Origin: Naganishia liquefaciens
Lineage: Eukaryota; Basidiomycota; Tremellomycetes; Filobasidiales; Filobasidiaceae
Assembly (NCBI GenBank): GCA_013423385.1
Contig: BLZA01000030.1
Location: forward strand, 310,001 to 374,000
Length of the DNA: 64,000 nt
Direction of reading: 5' to 3'
Part shown: positions 21,101-33,645 of the stretch, piece after piece
Numbering within the stretch: the stretch's first letter is position 1
Layout: the number at the start of each line of letters is the position of its first letter
Made by a program: the position numbers and the translations under genes
The notes under the pieces: model-generated
Told to the model about the DNA's origin: nothing
What the model saw: only the letters and a program-made list of their open reading frames with translations
Databases searched by the model: none

Positions 21101-24100
21101 GAATGGCGGAGTACTGGACCTGCGCAAATACCCACTGCACCAACGGGCCACAGGCTTTACTGGCACGATCTGCGGCTTCTACGTTGAAATTCGGTAGAGT
21201 CATGTAGTCTCGTTCGATCTTTTGTCTGATGGCGGGACTGATCCTCTCTGAGTCGAAATTGCGCACCATACTCGTGAAATCGTCCCGACGGATTACGCTC
21301 TGCACGGCTTTCCAGCCGTCGACCTTGAAGCCAAGCACGATACATGCCGATTCGACTGCGATTTTCACCGTCTCCGGGGGATTGGCCATGGCCCGGACTT
21401 CAGCCAGATGGGCTTTCTTGATATTGGCCACGGCTCCAGCAGCCTCTTGGACGAGAGGCTCCACTTCCTCTAGCTCCTGCAATGCACCCTGCTTGCGCTC
21501 GGCGATCATCGCTTGTTGCTTCTCGAGTTGTTGCTGGATCTGTACTGAGCGGAGCTTCTTTGCCTCCGCTTCCTGCTGATCTGCAATCATCTGCTGCAGC
21601 TTTCTATTTGCCTCCAGGTCTTTGTTCTTGAGTTGGGAGTCCTTTGCGCCAAGTTCCGATTGTAAGGCTTCGACTTCGGTCAGGGTGTCGTGGAGGCGTT
21701 CCAAGCCGACATTGATATGCCTTTGCTGTTCTTCGATCTGTTCGTTCTTCTCAGCATAGAGCTTAACGAATTGTGAAATGCTACAAATTCACCGGCCTGT
21801 GAGCATTATAGCGGGAAGCATAATCCAGACTACTCACAGATCCAGGAAATGTCGCGGTGTGACGTGAAATTTCCTCGAAGTTTTGGCAGCGATAGCTCTG
21901 CCAAGCGCATGAACGTATTCGTGAGCGTCGACCATAACCCTTGTGATTGCCTGGCTGTAGCGTAGTGTAGGTTCTCCACCGTCCGGAACGTCTCGAGCAT
22001 ATGCTTCTCCTTTGTCGAGATCGAGACTCGCGGTCAATTCGGTAGCAACTTGGCCGAGCGCGTTCGTAGACCAGTCGCCAAACCAATCGAGTACACAACG
22101 GTTGAAGAGTGCCGGTGACGTCGCAACCCGATCCTGTAGTCCCGCTTCGGGAGGGTTCATCGTGAAGACGACGTGAAGATTGCTAGCAATCTGGCGAGAG
22201 AACCACCGGTAAAGCTCGTCGTTACTGTCTAAGATAAGGCCGTCTCGCTGCGAGCCCTCTCGACAGGCCGACATTAGAGCCGCATACTCATCACCGTCGA
22301 ACAATCCGGGAATTTCGGCATTCGCAAGCAGCGTGTTCATCCTCTCCAGGAAACCGGGATCCAAAACATTGGATTCATCCATAATGAAGCAGATTTTTTC
22401 TCCCTTGCAGCCCGCGCGTCGGAGAACATGTCGTAAGTCATCGTCGAAGTCGGCTGACGTATATCGGTTGGACACTTGCAACTGATAGACACTCAGTCCA
22501 TTCATCCACGCTACGAATCTCGAGAGAGTCGTCTGTCAAGCACAGTGTTTAGAAGTGGTCAAGATGCGGATAAGCTGGTGCACAAGCGCTTACCTTTCCA
22601 CCTCCGCTAACTCCAATGAGCAACATGTGACCCTGGCTTTGGCGGAATGCCCGATCTATGCGTAAGACATGGTCAAGGACATCGTCAAACAAGACTAGCT
22701 GGACGTCCATCTCTTCTTCGTAGAACGTCCGCAACCTCGCCTTTGTGTATTCGCGCAAAACATTCCGGTCGATTGACTGATAATGCTGCGTCGTCCAATT
22801 CGAGAACAGGATTGGGCGCGATAGAGCCTTGTGATGTTCGATTGTTGGGAAATGTATCATGGCAACTTCATCAAGTTTTTTATCGGTCCAAGCCTTCTCG
22901 TCCTCTTCGACCAGCCTGTCTTGGAACAGACGAAGGGCTTCATGCGCCCATATTCGCACCAGACCCTCAACGTCTACATCTTCAAGCGACTTCAAGGTTT
23001 CATAGATGCCTCGAATCCAACGGGTAAGTTCCCTAGGGGAGTAAATGTAGTGTGCCTGGGTTTCAGGTGAGAAGCGCCGTTTCGAGGATTGGTAGAAATC
23101 GACCATAGCCTTTGTCAAGGATTGGGCGTAACCTCTTAAGTTCGGCATGACTTTCAGCAGAGCCCTGGCGTAGGTTCCATATATCTGGGTGAGGGATACC
23201 ACTTCGGGATAATCGACGTAGAGCACGGGTGCATGTCTCAAAAAACGCGGACCCAGTACTGTCCTACCAGCATCCGTAGGAGGGTTGCACGCTCCGATGA
23301 ACTGTATGCGTTCCAGATGTATCCATGTCAAGTCTGACGATCGCCAGAAGCCTCCGGCTTCAACCATTTGACGGATGAAGCTGATTACGCGCTGAGTCCC
23401 GTAAGTATCTGGAGCAGGGAGGTTGATTTCGTCGCAGAACACCATCAACCACGATGTCGGGGAACTCGGCGCAAGAACCATGCCTCGAGAGGTCTTTCTG
23501 TATTCACAGTATTGCTCAAACGTCCGCAGTATCAAATCAGGGGAAGTTGCGCTGGAAAAGTTAAGACCCGCAACTTCGATATCCGGCAGTTTCCGCAGAG
23601 CGTTGAAAAGCGTCATTGTTTTACCGGATCCCGGTGGTCCGCAGAGAATGACAGGCTTTCGCGCCCGAATCCAGGTGTATACCAGAGCTTCATGGCGCAG
23701 CGTGTCGACAGTCGGTATCACGATGTCTGTAGCTGTGATGTTCTGCACATCGACTTCCACAGTCGGGACTCGGTCCGACCAGGGCACCCAGAAGCCAGTA
23801 GATAGATCTACAGCATAATTGAGAAGCGAATCGGAGCCCGATGCGCTGGAAGGCAGTTCCGTCCCGCTGATTTGAGCCAGAGTATGACCGAATTTCGTCC
23901 TGGATGCTTGATCCGCGTCGCCGGCGAAAGCCCAAACGAAGTCCAACAAGACCTGCTTCGACAGGTACGTCTCGATTCGCTCCGTCGTCAGAGGAAAGTC
24001 CGGATGTTCACATTGGTAGCGGTGAATCTCGCGACAATTTCCGGATAGACTTGCGAACAAGGTCGACAGAGAGCGAGCAGGATCAAACGACATGATATGC

Positions 24101-27100
24101 GACATCCCTTGAGCAGCTCTGAGAGCTTTCGAGAGCAGGCCCCGTGAATCGATATATCTCTTGGTGAAATGCGAGACGACCTTTTGAGTTGAAATGATAC
24201 CGGGCTTGCCGCTGTCGGTGACGTCGACGGCCAATTCCTCTTGCGAGAGCTCGTCTTGCTCCAACCTGGTCATGTGATTCCGGTACATGCAGTCCACATC
24301 CAAAATATCATCGCTGAACCAAACCATGCCGCAACGACTGACGGTAGCGGGGGTTGCGAATACCAGATGCTCGACCTCGAACAGGATGCGCACGTTTTGG
24401 GGGATGCTGAGCCGTTCGCCATTCGGTAGAGTAAGGGCTTTGTTGTCGTCCAATACACTATCGCAGAAAAGGAAGAAGATCGGTTAAGAGAACGTACGCA
24501 ATACGCAGTACGCATGAGATTCACCTGTTGAGGTTTTCAACCCACTCCGGGTCGACATCGCCATCGAAGATTATGAAATGCCTTTTCCCACTCTCTCCGC
24601 GATTATCGTCCAATATCTTGCGGATTATACTCGTGAAAAGACCATCGGTCCAGTCTCGCGTGGTGACGTCCAGGGTTCCATATAGGTTCTCCTTGGGGAT
24701 AGCCTTGGGATCGATAAGGTATGAGATGCTCTCTACGCCATCGAGATGCTCCATAGCCTTCAACAGCGTGCGCCAGGCTTGTGTTTTACCCGTAGCAGCA
24801 GCCCCGACTAGCATGATCCCGTGCGAAATTTGCTGAATCTGATAGAGTTGAAGGATCTTGGCCACCCATTGTTCTCGTAGGACGAGATGGCTTTCGCCAG
24901 CGGAAACGCGGATCGCATTGTCTATTCCCTTAAGGTCCTGTTGGTAGGGTTCTATTCCGGCGAAGATCTCGCTCAGGATTCTGTTTAAAAGTATATTTAG
25001 CATTTTATCATCGTCTACTTCAGCGTCCAGCCAAGCTTACGATGATTCTAGAACCTTCACATCCTCGCCAATCAGTTTGGGTAACAAGGCCTCACGGATA
25101 CTCTGGACAAGCACTCCCAGCTCAACCTCTTCTTGCACGTCTTTGCCGGCACACCCGCGTTGAGCAAGCCGCTTCAAAATTCCTGCGCGAGTCAATACTG
25201 ATTTGAGAGCACGTAAGCCGAAATCGTAATGAGCTTGCTTGCTGAGCATTTGCTGGCACAGGTGAAAGAAGGGGATTATACGGGAGGCAACGGCCTCGGC
25301 ATGGCGGAATCCTTGCGAGAACAATGTGACTTGCGCGATGAGCTCGCGATCCGGGAAAGTCATCGCGACAGATCTGAACAACTTTTTCAGATTGCTAGGC
25401 AGCTGAGATCGTCCAGCGTAGTCTGGGTTCATGGTAATGAAAATGCCTGTGTCCTGCCGGACGATCAGCCGCCGATCAGCCAAGGTAATCTCGCGCGATG
25501 TTCCCCGATCATCTGCCCCAAGTGCCTGCTGTATGGTCTGAACTTGCTGGGACACCGCCGACAACATCTTTTCCTCCAATCGATTGAATTCGTCGAAACA
25601 TCCCCAAGCTCCGACCTGGCAGATACCAGAGAACAACCGACCCATCGCTTTAAAGTCAAAGGTTTCGTCGCAACAGAACACGAGAACAAATTTGCCGAGG
25701 TGTGCGCCCAATGCCTTGACGGATTCGGTTTTGCCTGGCCAGGAACGCATCAGCTAAGGAGATGTCAGAGCGAGCGAAAGAGGTTTACTCACCTGTTCCT
25801 GCCGGGCCAAAGGGAGAGCCGCCACATTGTGCATGAATGGCCTGTGTGAGAATCAGGTAGCATTTGTCGGTCAAAGGCGTTTGTACTAGCCTGTCAGGGA
25901 TACCGAGGTACTCGAAGCCGTACGGTATCACGGCGTCCGCCATCTTGACTAGTACCGCTTTGTTGACATCGAGCTCTTCTGAATAATGGTAGAATCGCAT
26001 CTGCTTCTGCCAAGCAAAAGCGTTGGCGGTTGACAGCTGTTTCTCGAGCGCGGCGCGGAGAACGTCTCGTTGATGAGCAATTTCGACAATCAGGTGCTCG
26101 CACTTCCGGCGCACAAGCGGATCAAGCTCTTGAAGGACGATCTCGGAAAGAGTACTCAAAAGGGACAGAGTGAATGGAAGGATTTCTGTAACGGATTGCG
26201 CATTGGCGAGCTGCTTCTCGACATTCGCGGTCCAGGTAATCTGAATTGCCAGAATAACAAGCTGGTCTGGAAACTCTGCGATCCATGCCAGGAAGTCCGA
26301 GGACTTGACCGCTTGATCGACGATATAGAGGGTTTCAAGTCGTTCGCATGTGGTTCGCAAGAGCTGGCGCAGGGTCGCACGGGTAGCCGTCTCCAAAGCA
26401 GTCAGCCAGTCATTGACTTTCAGCTTGTCGGTCAAGATTATCGGTTCTGCGAGCTGAATGCGTTCACCTTCTTTCGAGGAAATAGCGAGAATGTTGTCAG
26501 CGGCATCGTTGAGATGGAGAGAGCGGATACCCGCAAACATCTTTCCGAGGTGTTTCGCCACGCGTCGAACATCCTTGCTGTTACCAATGATTTCCAAAAG
26601 ATCTTCGTCTCCAAGGAAGAAGTACCGAGGAAAGGCAGATCGTTCTCGCTCGAGATATTCCCCAAGTCCCTTTTGAATTTTCGCCAGGGCGTCTACGAGA
26701 CGCTCCATCATCTTTACAATACCGCTGATACTCAGGACATCGAAAACCAGCGGAGATTTGGACACTTTCGCCATGGTACCCAAGAATTCCGAGTTGATGC
26801 TATTGAACCTGGAGGATTCGACGGGCAAGAGGTGCTTGATATCGGCGTTGCTGGTGAAAACCCCTTCGAGATATACCCATTGACGTTGAACATCCACCCA
26901 AAGGTCGAATAAGCCATTGACCCTGTTCAATTTGTCTTCAAGCGCCGAAGCCTCCTCCTCGAAAACCCTGTAATACGGTGAAGCTCGCATGGACGCCAAG
27001 GACGTAAGTTGATCTCGGCAAGTGGTAAACAAGTCGTCCCACCCGCGAATCAATCGACATTTGTTGCGATAATCAATCAATTCCAAAGTGTAACTTGCCC

Positions 27101-30100
27101 AGGTATCCTTGACTTGACGAATATACTCTTCAAGCGCCATTTCCCCTTGAGCCTGCAGGATGATCTCTTTGATCTGCTTCTCGTTCCTCGGAGTATTCAA
27201 ATCCCAGATCTGGCCGAGCGTGAGATTTGCACTCCGATATGTCGTTGGTATCCGGAGTACCTGGAAAAGAGTGCGCCAGTGCCGATCGTGCAAGGCGTCG
27301 GATTTCAAATCGGAAACGACTGTGTTGCCTTTGAGAAGACCCTTGAGAACCTCTGCAAAGTGCTCATATGCTGCATATTGCCTCATTCGGCTTGGCATCT
27401 CCCTCATCGATACGAGAATAGCTTCAAGCGACTGACGCAGTTTTCGAGGGTTGATTGTAGACCATGAAGTATCTCGAAGTTCGTTGAGGCGAGCAGCGAC
27501 GCCGAGCAATGCCGTCCACACTGTCTTGAGATCCCTCATCTCGTCCGCTATGGGCTCCAACCGATCCTCCCGACGACGTCCTAGATTCAAGGCATCTTGC
27601 GCCGTTCCCAAAAGGTTTTGGCCTTCTACAATTTTGGCGAATCTTGAAGAGAATGTCTCAATTGCATCGAGTGCCGTATCCGGCTGGAGATCTCCCTGGA
27701 TCGGCTTCCTTGTATCCCAGTCCTGTTGTAACTGATTGATGCGTTCGGACATGGCCTCGACCTCGGCTGAAATCTTAAGCTGTAATGCCGTGAACTGCTC
27801 CTGAATGACGTCGTTCTTCCGTCTAAGGATATCGTTAAAGAGTTGCCACTCCCCGCTGATGCGATCGACGTGTAACCAGTCATTCGCAAAGGTGTACCTC
27901 TGGCTGTGCAAAAGTTCCTGCCCGGCCACGAAAGTTGCGAGTTCTGTTCTCCATTTGTCTGTCTTCCTGTTGAGATCTTGTACGAAGGTGATGAATTTGA
28001 CAGCTTGCGCGGTGGAAGTTCCGTTGAGAGTTTGGCTTTCTAGCTCGCTCCTTGCCTTGGCCACGTTCGCATGGAAGGTTGTCATACGCTCGCCAAGTTT
28101 GGCGCCATACTTGAGCAGTATGTCTCTCTGCCAATAATCATACTTTGCTGTCACCTTGCCTTGTACTCTCGCATAGATCACGGTGCAGACCCCAAAGTCT
28201 CTCCTGGTATCTGTCGTGTCGAATGTCGCGCGGCTTTTCCGGATCGCAGTCAGCAAGGCAGACCATTGTCCGAGATCCTCTCCGAGGCGGTTGTAGATGG
28301 TTTCAGGGTTGAGATCCCATAGAGACTGGAAGCGAAGCCATTCTCCAATGTAAGATTGAATGTCTTGCACCTTTTGTCTAATGAGCTCGAACGGCTTGAA
28401 CAAGATCGGCTCCTCCAAGGCAGACAAGATGGACTGATATGTTGTATTTGAGCCGGCCACATCGTCATCATCGAGTTTGAGTTCGTATTTTAGACTTCGG
28501 ATCGCAGGCTGGCCGCAAACGATGCCTGAAAAAGGCTGTTCAGCTTTACTTCTGGAAGGAGAAACAAGACCCACCTAGAATACGCTGCAACTGCTTTGTC
28601 CACACAGCTTCCGTCGATTCCACGGGTGGTTCAACATAAATCGTTTGATTCTTCATCTGCAACTCGTGGACAATAGGTTCAATGGCGGTAGCGGCGACTT
28701 GAAGATCGGAATGCATTGTGGTGGAACGGTCGCAAGCGGCAAACGCGACGCACCAGGCCTCGATCTCGGCCGAAACCCTTTGAAGCAGCACGTCCCGGAT
28801 TCTCTGATCCAACGTTTCCACCCAGGCGTCAAGATTGGTATAGCCTTGCAGATTCAAGTCGTCCGCGATGCTCTGGAGACGCGACAGAATGGTGGCAAAG
28901 GCATCGAATGTATAAGGGCATTCAGAAAATTCTTCGATACTGCTCGCGATCTTTTCCGAAATCGCAACCAATGATATCGTCTTTTCCTGGAGAACGCCAA
29001 CTGCATTGGCGAATTCTTTAAAGAATGACAGTGACGAATCCACATCGGCGTCCGCTTCCGTTGCTGCAGCTCGTTGGGCAGTGTAGGAGTATGCGACATT
29101 CTCCCAGTGTATATTCATGCCTTTGGCAATCAGATCTTGAGCGCGGAGTCGATGTTCTGCAAGCAGTGTGCTGATTTCCGGGGTACGCTCAATGGTCTCT
29201 GAAATTCTGGTATATATCCGGAGACTTTCTACCAGCGTGGCTGCGTAGGGATATATCCTCTTGGCTTCTTTTGCCATATTCACAACTGTATGGGGAACAT
29301 TGTAGTTCAGCCATAGCAGATTCCGGACTTCTTTGAACAGCGCGATAGTTTGATGATCGAAATTGACAGCAAGTTCCAGGCTGAGTTGGCCGTCAGGCAG
29401 TGACGTTGCGTTGCGTTGTCGAACGATTTCCAGCAGGCGTCCACTGGCACGATGTTCTCGTTTCGTCACATCCCGCACCCAAGCATCAAAGATCGGTTGC
29501 GGATTCAGCTTTTTTCGAAAGGCGTCGCTTTCCGTCTTGAGTCGCTCGCCATCAGCATACAACTCCCAGCCTTTGCCAAGCACGTCCTCTACGCGCTTCA
29601 TGTCCGTATCGAGCTGCTTCTCGATCTGCCTCGTCCAGATGATCGCGCTCGCAACTGGAGGCAAATCGCGGAGTTGAGACATGTGAAACGCGTCGGAATG
29701 TCGATAGCCACTGGTAAACTTTTTGTGCAGTCGTTGAATGTCTTGCTTGACAGAGTCGATCAGGCGGGTCTGGTATTCTTGAATGGAACCCCGGATCTAG
29801 GCGGCCAGAGGTATTGTGTCAGGAACATTGCATCAGTTCGCACGCTTGTATTACGCACCTTGGGCCGAACGAACAGGTTGTTGAACTTGGAAAAGATTCT
29901 AAACATCTCGTGGGCGTTCCTGGCCGTTGCCAATTTCTCTCTTAACTTCAAGATGATCTGGTTCTCGACCCTCGATATTCTTTCGTCGTACGAGCTTTCG
30001 GCCAGCACCCAGATCTCGGTTCCCTCTGCAGCGCAGATTCACCAGTCGCCCGTCAGCCTCGAACGGCGCAGATGCCATAGGAAAGAAGCGTCCTTACCTG

Positions 30101-32225
30101 TTGTCACATCCAACACTGGCGCACTCTTGAGCCCTTCATAGGCTTGACGCACTTCCTCGTCCGTATCCGCGTCGTTGAATGTATCAAAGCCGAGCGCTTT
30201 GAGCCCTCCACCGGGGCCCGTCATAGCTCGGAGCTGTTCGTGATTGCGCCGAAAGACGCGCAAATAGGCGACGCGCTCTTGGAGTTTGATGTGCGCCGAC
30301 GTGATTTTGACGGCAATGAATTTCTCCGTACGTTTCCGCATGACTGGAACGCGAGGGGACATTTTCAGCATGAGGAAGTGGCTGCGGATTCGACGACACG
30401 CCATGACCCACCTTCTCGCGCGACATTCGTAAACTCCTTGATGTTTTCTTCCCATGCGGCAAACACTTCAAGAGCCGCCGATGTGACACGGTCGAACGCA
30501 GCATAGTCGAGGTACAGCAATCGCTGACTGTTTAGCACCTTAACGCATTGATCGTTGAAATCGCGAGAGATGGCTTCAACGAGAGGTAGTGTCCGGCGCA
30601 GCGGATATGGCCTTGGCAGACGAGAAACGGTGAGTTTCCTGGTCGAGAATGAGCAAAGGTGACTTACGTAACCTTGAGCTTCTTGTTGATATGGCCAAAG
30701 ATGACATAGAGCGAATCCCGAATCTTGTCGAGATCGGTCGCAGACAACAAATCATTCAAGGGGAAATCCTTCATCAGAGCATTGTATTTTTGCACTGCAA
30801 ACCAGCCATGATCAGCACATCATCGCCAAGCACCGATAATCATTCCGGGTTGCACCCACCTGTATCCATGGCTTCCTTCAACCCCGTATCCGCGATAAAA
30901 CTAATCGTGGCGTGAAACCGCTTGGCGCTCTTCAACACGTCGAGCACCAGGTTGACCTCATCTCCGGCCAGCTGCGACTCGATACTCTCGAGCGCGCGTT
31001 CCATCCCGAGCCAAAAGTTGATCTCTTGCGAGGCCGTGCCGGCGGTGACGTCGCGCGAGAGCTTGGTTACTTTTTGGATTTCCTTGATCCAGGTGTTGAC
31101 GTCTGATTGCAGACGGTTGAGGAAAGTGACGTTGGATAGCAACGACTGCGGTTCGATGGCGTCGACGGTGATTCGAGTGCCGGCAGCGCGACACTGCGAT
31201 TGGACAATCAATGGGTCGATCGGTCGCGTATTACCGCCAGATGCACTCACTGTTTCGACGGCTTTCTGAATGGGACTTTGGATGACCAGGTGCACCTCGG
31301 GAATCTCGACATTCTGTTGCAGGTGCAACAGCGAAAGCTCCAGCTCGGCAAATTTTCGCTTGGCCACGGGAATCCCTAGATTAATTATACCGTATTCGTG
31401 AGCTAATCCAACGCCCTCGTGCCGAATCTGACTCACCCGTCTGTGCATCCGCCCCCTTTTTGCCCATCGTCATCGACACCTCGACCGTCTTGCCTTGCTT
31501 TGCATTGACATACGACTCGAACCAAGGCGTCACACCGAAATGCACTACGCTGCGCAAGCCTTCATACGGCGCGACTACTTCATCTGAATCCGTCGTCTGC
31601 GACTGCTCGTGTGCGGGATCTTGATGGCCATTTGTCGTCGCTGATGCGGCTGCTGCGTTGTTGGACGACAGCAGGACAAAGTGCAGTTGATCGGCGATTG
31701 GGATCGTTGCATCGAGCGTTGACCTCTTTTTGATCAGCGAGAGCGTGGAAAGGAGCCTGGAAGAAACGGGCGGCGTCGGTGGAAGATGCAGCGTGTATAC
31801 GAGGGACGTTCCCGGCACGGTTTCTGGATAGGAGAACCGCGGCGTCAGTAGACCGATCCCCCTCTCCAGATGTATCGATTCTCCTCGCACCCGAGTTCGG
31901 TTCACTGGCCGCCACGGGGACCCTTTCTTTCGTCACATATGCCACCATTGTGCTCGAATCCATCGCGAACCGGGAAACCTTGTCCCCGAATGCGGGATCA
32001 CTAAAGAGCGTTGTCTCGAGGTCGAGCCTTGCAGCGGACATGACTGTGACGGGGAGCATTAGCCCGAAAGATGATGACGTGAGCTGTAGGTTGTCCCCCA
32101 AGGTACGTACCGGGACCCAAGAGTTGCGCAAGGTAACCCCTCAGAACGCCGACATCGATGATTTCCGCCGGCAAGGGGTCGCCGGGCGGTACGCCGTCTG
32201 CGTCAAGCACCGCGGCTGTCGCCAT
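18143..32225 (-). CDS. DYN1: Cytoplasmic dynein heavy chain, single contiguous gene with short C-terminus
   Basis: Dynein heavy chain is the minus-end-directed microtubule motor for nuclear migration and endosome transport. About twenty or more short introns divide roughly 4,100 codons. In order: N-terminal tail (first exons 32111-32225, 31891-32043, 31437-31823), tail and linker to about 25.8 kb, AAA1 with GPAGTG|KTES split by an intron at 25735-25792 and [12 protein letters not shown]2 ([11 protein letters not shown]), AAA3 (CGPPGSGKT), AAA4 (IGVSGGGK joined to TTLSRF), coiled-coil stalk around a microtubule-binding region (about 20.9-21.7 kb), AAA5 and AAA6 ([12 protein letters not shown]). 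AAA4 joins the stalk through a normal GT-AG intron ([19 protein letters not shown]), so the gene is not split. The last exon ends near [11 protein letters not shown], only about 19 residues after the last AAA6-proximal block, and no C-terminal cap region is found downstream. The 5' end is divergent from a coiled-coil gene. Confidence 0.94.
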
Positions 32226-32349
32226 GTTGAGGGATCTTGCTCAAGATCGGGAACCGTGGGCGTCTGTGAGCTGATGTCGCTATCCAGATGATGATGAATG
32301 ATGGGAATGCCGTCCCCTGTTGCCTGATCATTCCAGGCGCGCGTCCGTC

Positions 32350-32376
32350 GCTCGCTGCTCGCTGCTCGCTGCTCGC
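32350..32376. repeat. Tandem 7-bp repeat (CTCGCTG-type) in dynein upstream region
   Basis: Nearly four head-to-tail copies of a GC-rich 7-mer lie about 125 bp 5' of the dynein ATG and 170 bp 5' of the ATG at 32547. It is in the shared promoter; I know of no factor for it. Confidence 0.7.
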
Positions 32377-32546
32377 GTTTCAGGCTGACACGTGACTCGG
32401 GGGTCATTCTTGTTGTTTACAATGTGGCGCGGGGCGTGCCTCCACCCGCGGCAGCAGGCGGGGGATTTCTGTTTCATTAATTCTCGACGAGAAGTGCACT
32501 GCACACACAGAGAGTCGCTCCACAGCCTGTTCTCTCATCCAACACC

Positions 32547-33555
32547 ATGCCTCACAAGCGTAAGCAGGCGCCGTCACCCCTCCTTCCAGTCCGCAACTAA
32601 GCACCCCCCCTCCCCCAGGCTCCAAACGCTCCGTCCGTGAATCAGAAAAGCAGAAAAAGTAGGTCGCCCCTGACCATCGCTTGTGCCCGCCGGCGTTCCT
32701 CCGAAAGCTGACAGATCCTGCCTCTTTTTCCCTTGAAGGGGCCACAACCTCGCTCCCTCGGACGCCTCGCTCGGGTCGAGCTACGTCGACGACACGCCGA
32801 AGGGCGCCGCACGGATCTTCAACTCGCTCAAAGTCCGGCAAGACTACCACGACAAGAAGAAATCCCAGGCGGCAGCGGCGGCGGCTGGAGCCGCAGACAA
32901 AAAGGGAAAGCGCCGACAAGACCCCGCAGCCGCCGGAAAGAATGCCAACGGCCTGCCCAAGATCATTCCCGGCGAATCTCTCGGAGACTATAACCGGCGA
33001 TTAGAGGACCACATGCGTCCGGCCGTGACGCAGGCGATGCGGGATGCCAATGCCAAGCGGGCCGAGGAGGAGCGCAAGCTCGCGAGCGAAAAGAAGGCGC
33101 GGCGTGAGGCGCAAAAGGAGGCCAAGAGGCGGAAAGACGCAGGGCTACCGAAGCCTGACAAGGAAGAGGCCGCGGTGGTGGCGGCGGACGAGGAGCGTGG
33201 TGTCGGCGGCAGGGAAGCGAGCGGCAAACGAGGCCGGGATGAAGAGGCATCCGGGTCCGACACCGAGGGACAGACGCCGAAACGCGGCAAGACCGAGTTC
33301 GACAAGGCGCCGCAACGTCATTCGATTCTCGACGTCATGACCGCTCCGCCGGTCCTGCCCAAACTCAAGAAACAGAAAAAAGCCGCGCCCTCGAGCATCT
33401 TTGCGCCGATCGGTCGCAATCCGTTCAACGCCGGACAGCAGAGAATACTCGAGGAGGAACGGGAGCGCGTTGTCGCGCGCTATCGGGAGCTCAAGGAGAA
33501 GCAGCGGTTCGACAAGGAAAGGGAGACAGAATCGCTCAAGACCAAGAAGCGATAG
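32547..33555 (+). CDS. Basic coiled-coil nuclear protein (CCDC137-like), function unknown
   Basis: Three exons (32547-32559, 32619-32658, 32739-33555) give a protein rich in Lys, Arg and Glu. The N-terminus MPHKRSKRSVRESEKQK is basic. A TPKGAARIFNSLKVRQDY block is followed by KIIPGESLGDYNRRLEDHM, which resembles the PGE-x-L-x-x-F/Y-N-x-R block of uncharacterised fungal CCDC137-type proteins. A long charged helix (EEERKLASEKKARREAQKE) and a C-terminal FAPIGRNPFNAGQQRILEEERE helix follow. Several KRGRDEE/PKRGK patches would serve as nuclear signals. A role in ribosome biogenesis is plausible from composition only. Exon 1 has 13 coding bases. It is divergent from dynein and convergent with SVP26. 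Confidence 0.8.
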
Positions 33556-33645
33556 CAGCACGTCGGTCACCTGCCGTGAGACTAGATACGCGCATATTAT
33601 AATTTTTCATCTTTTCCCCCTCGGCGGTCTCTCTCGACCGCCCTC

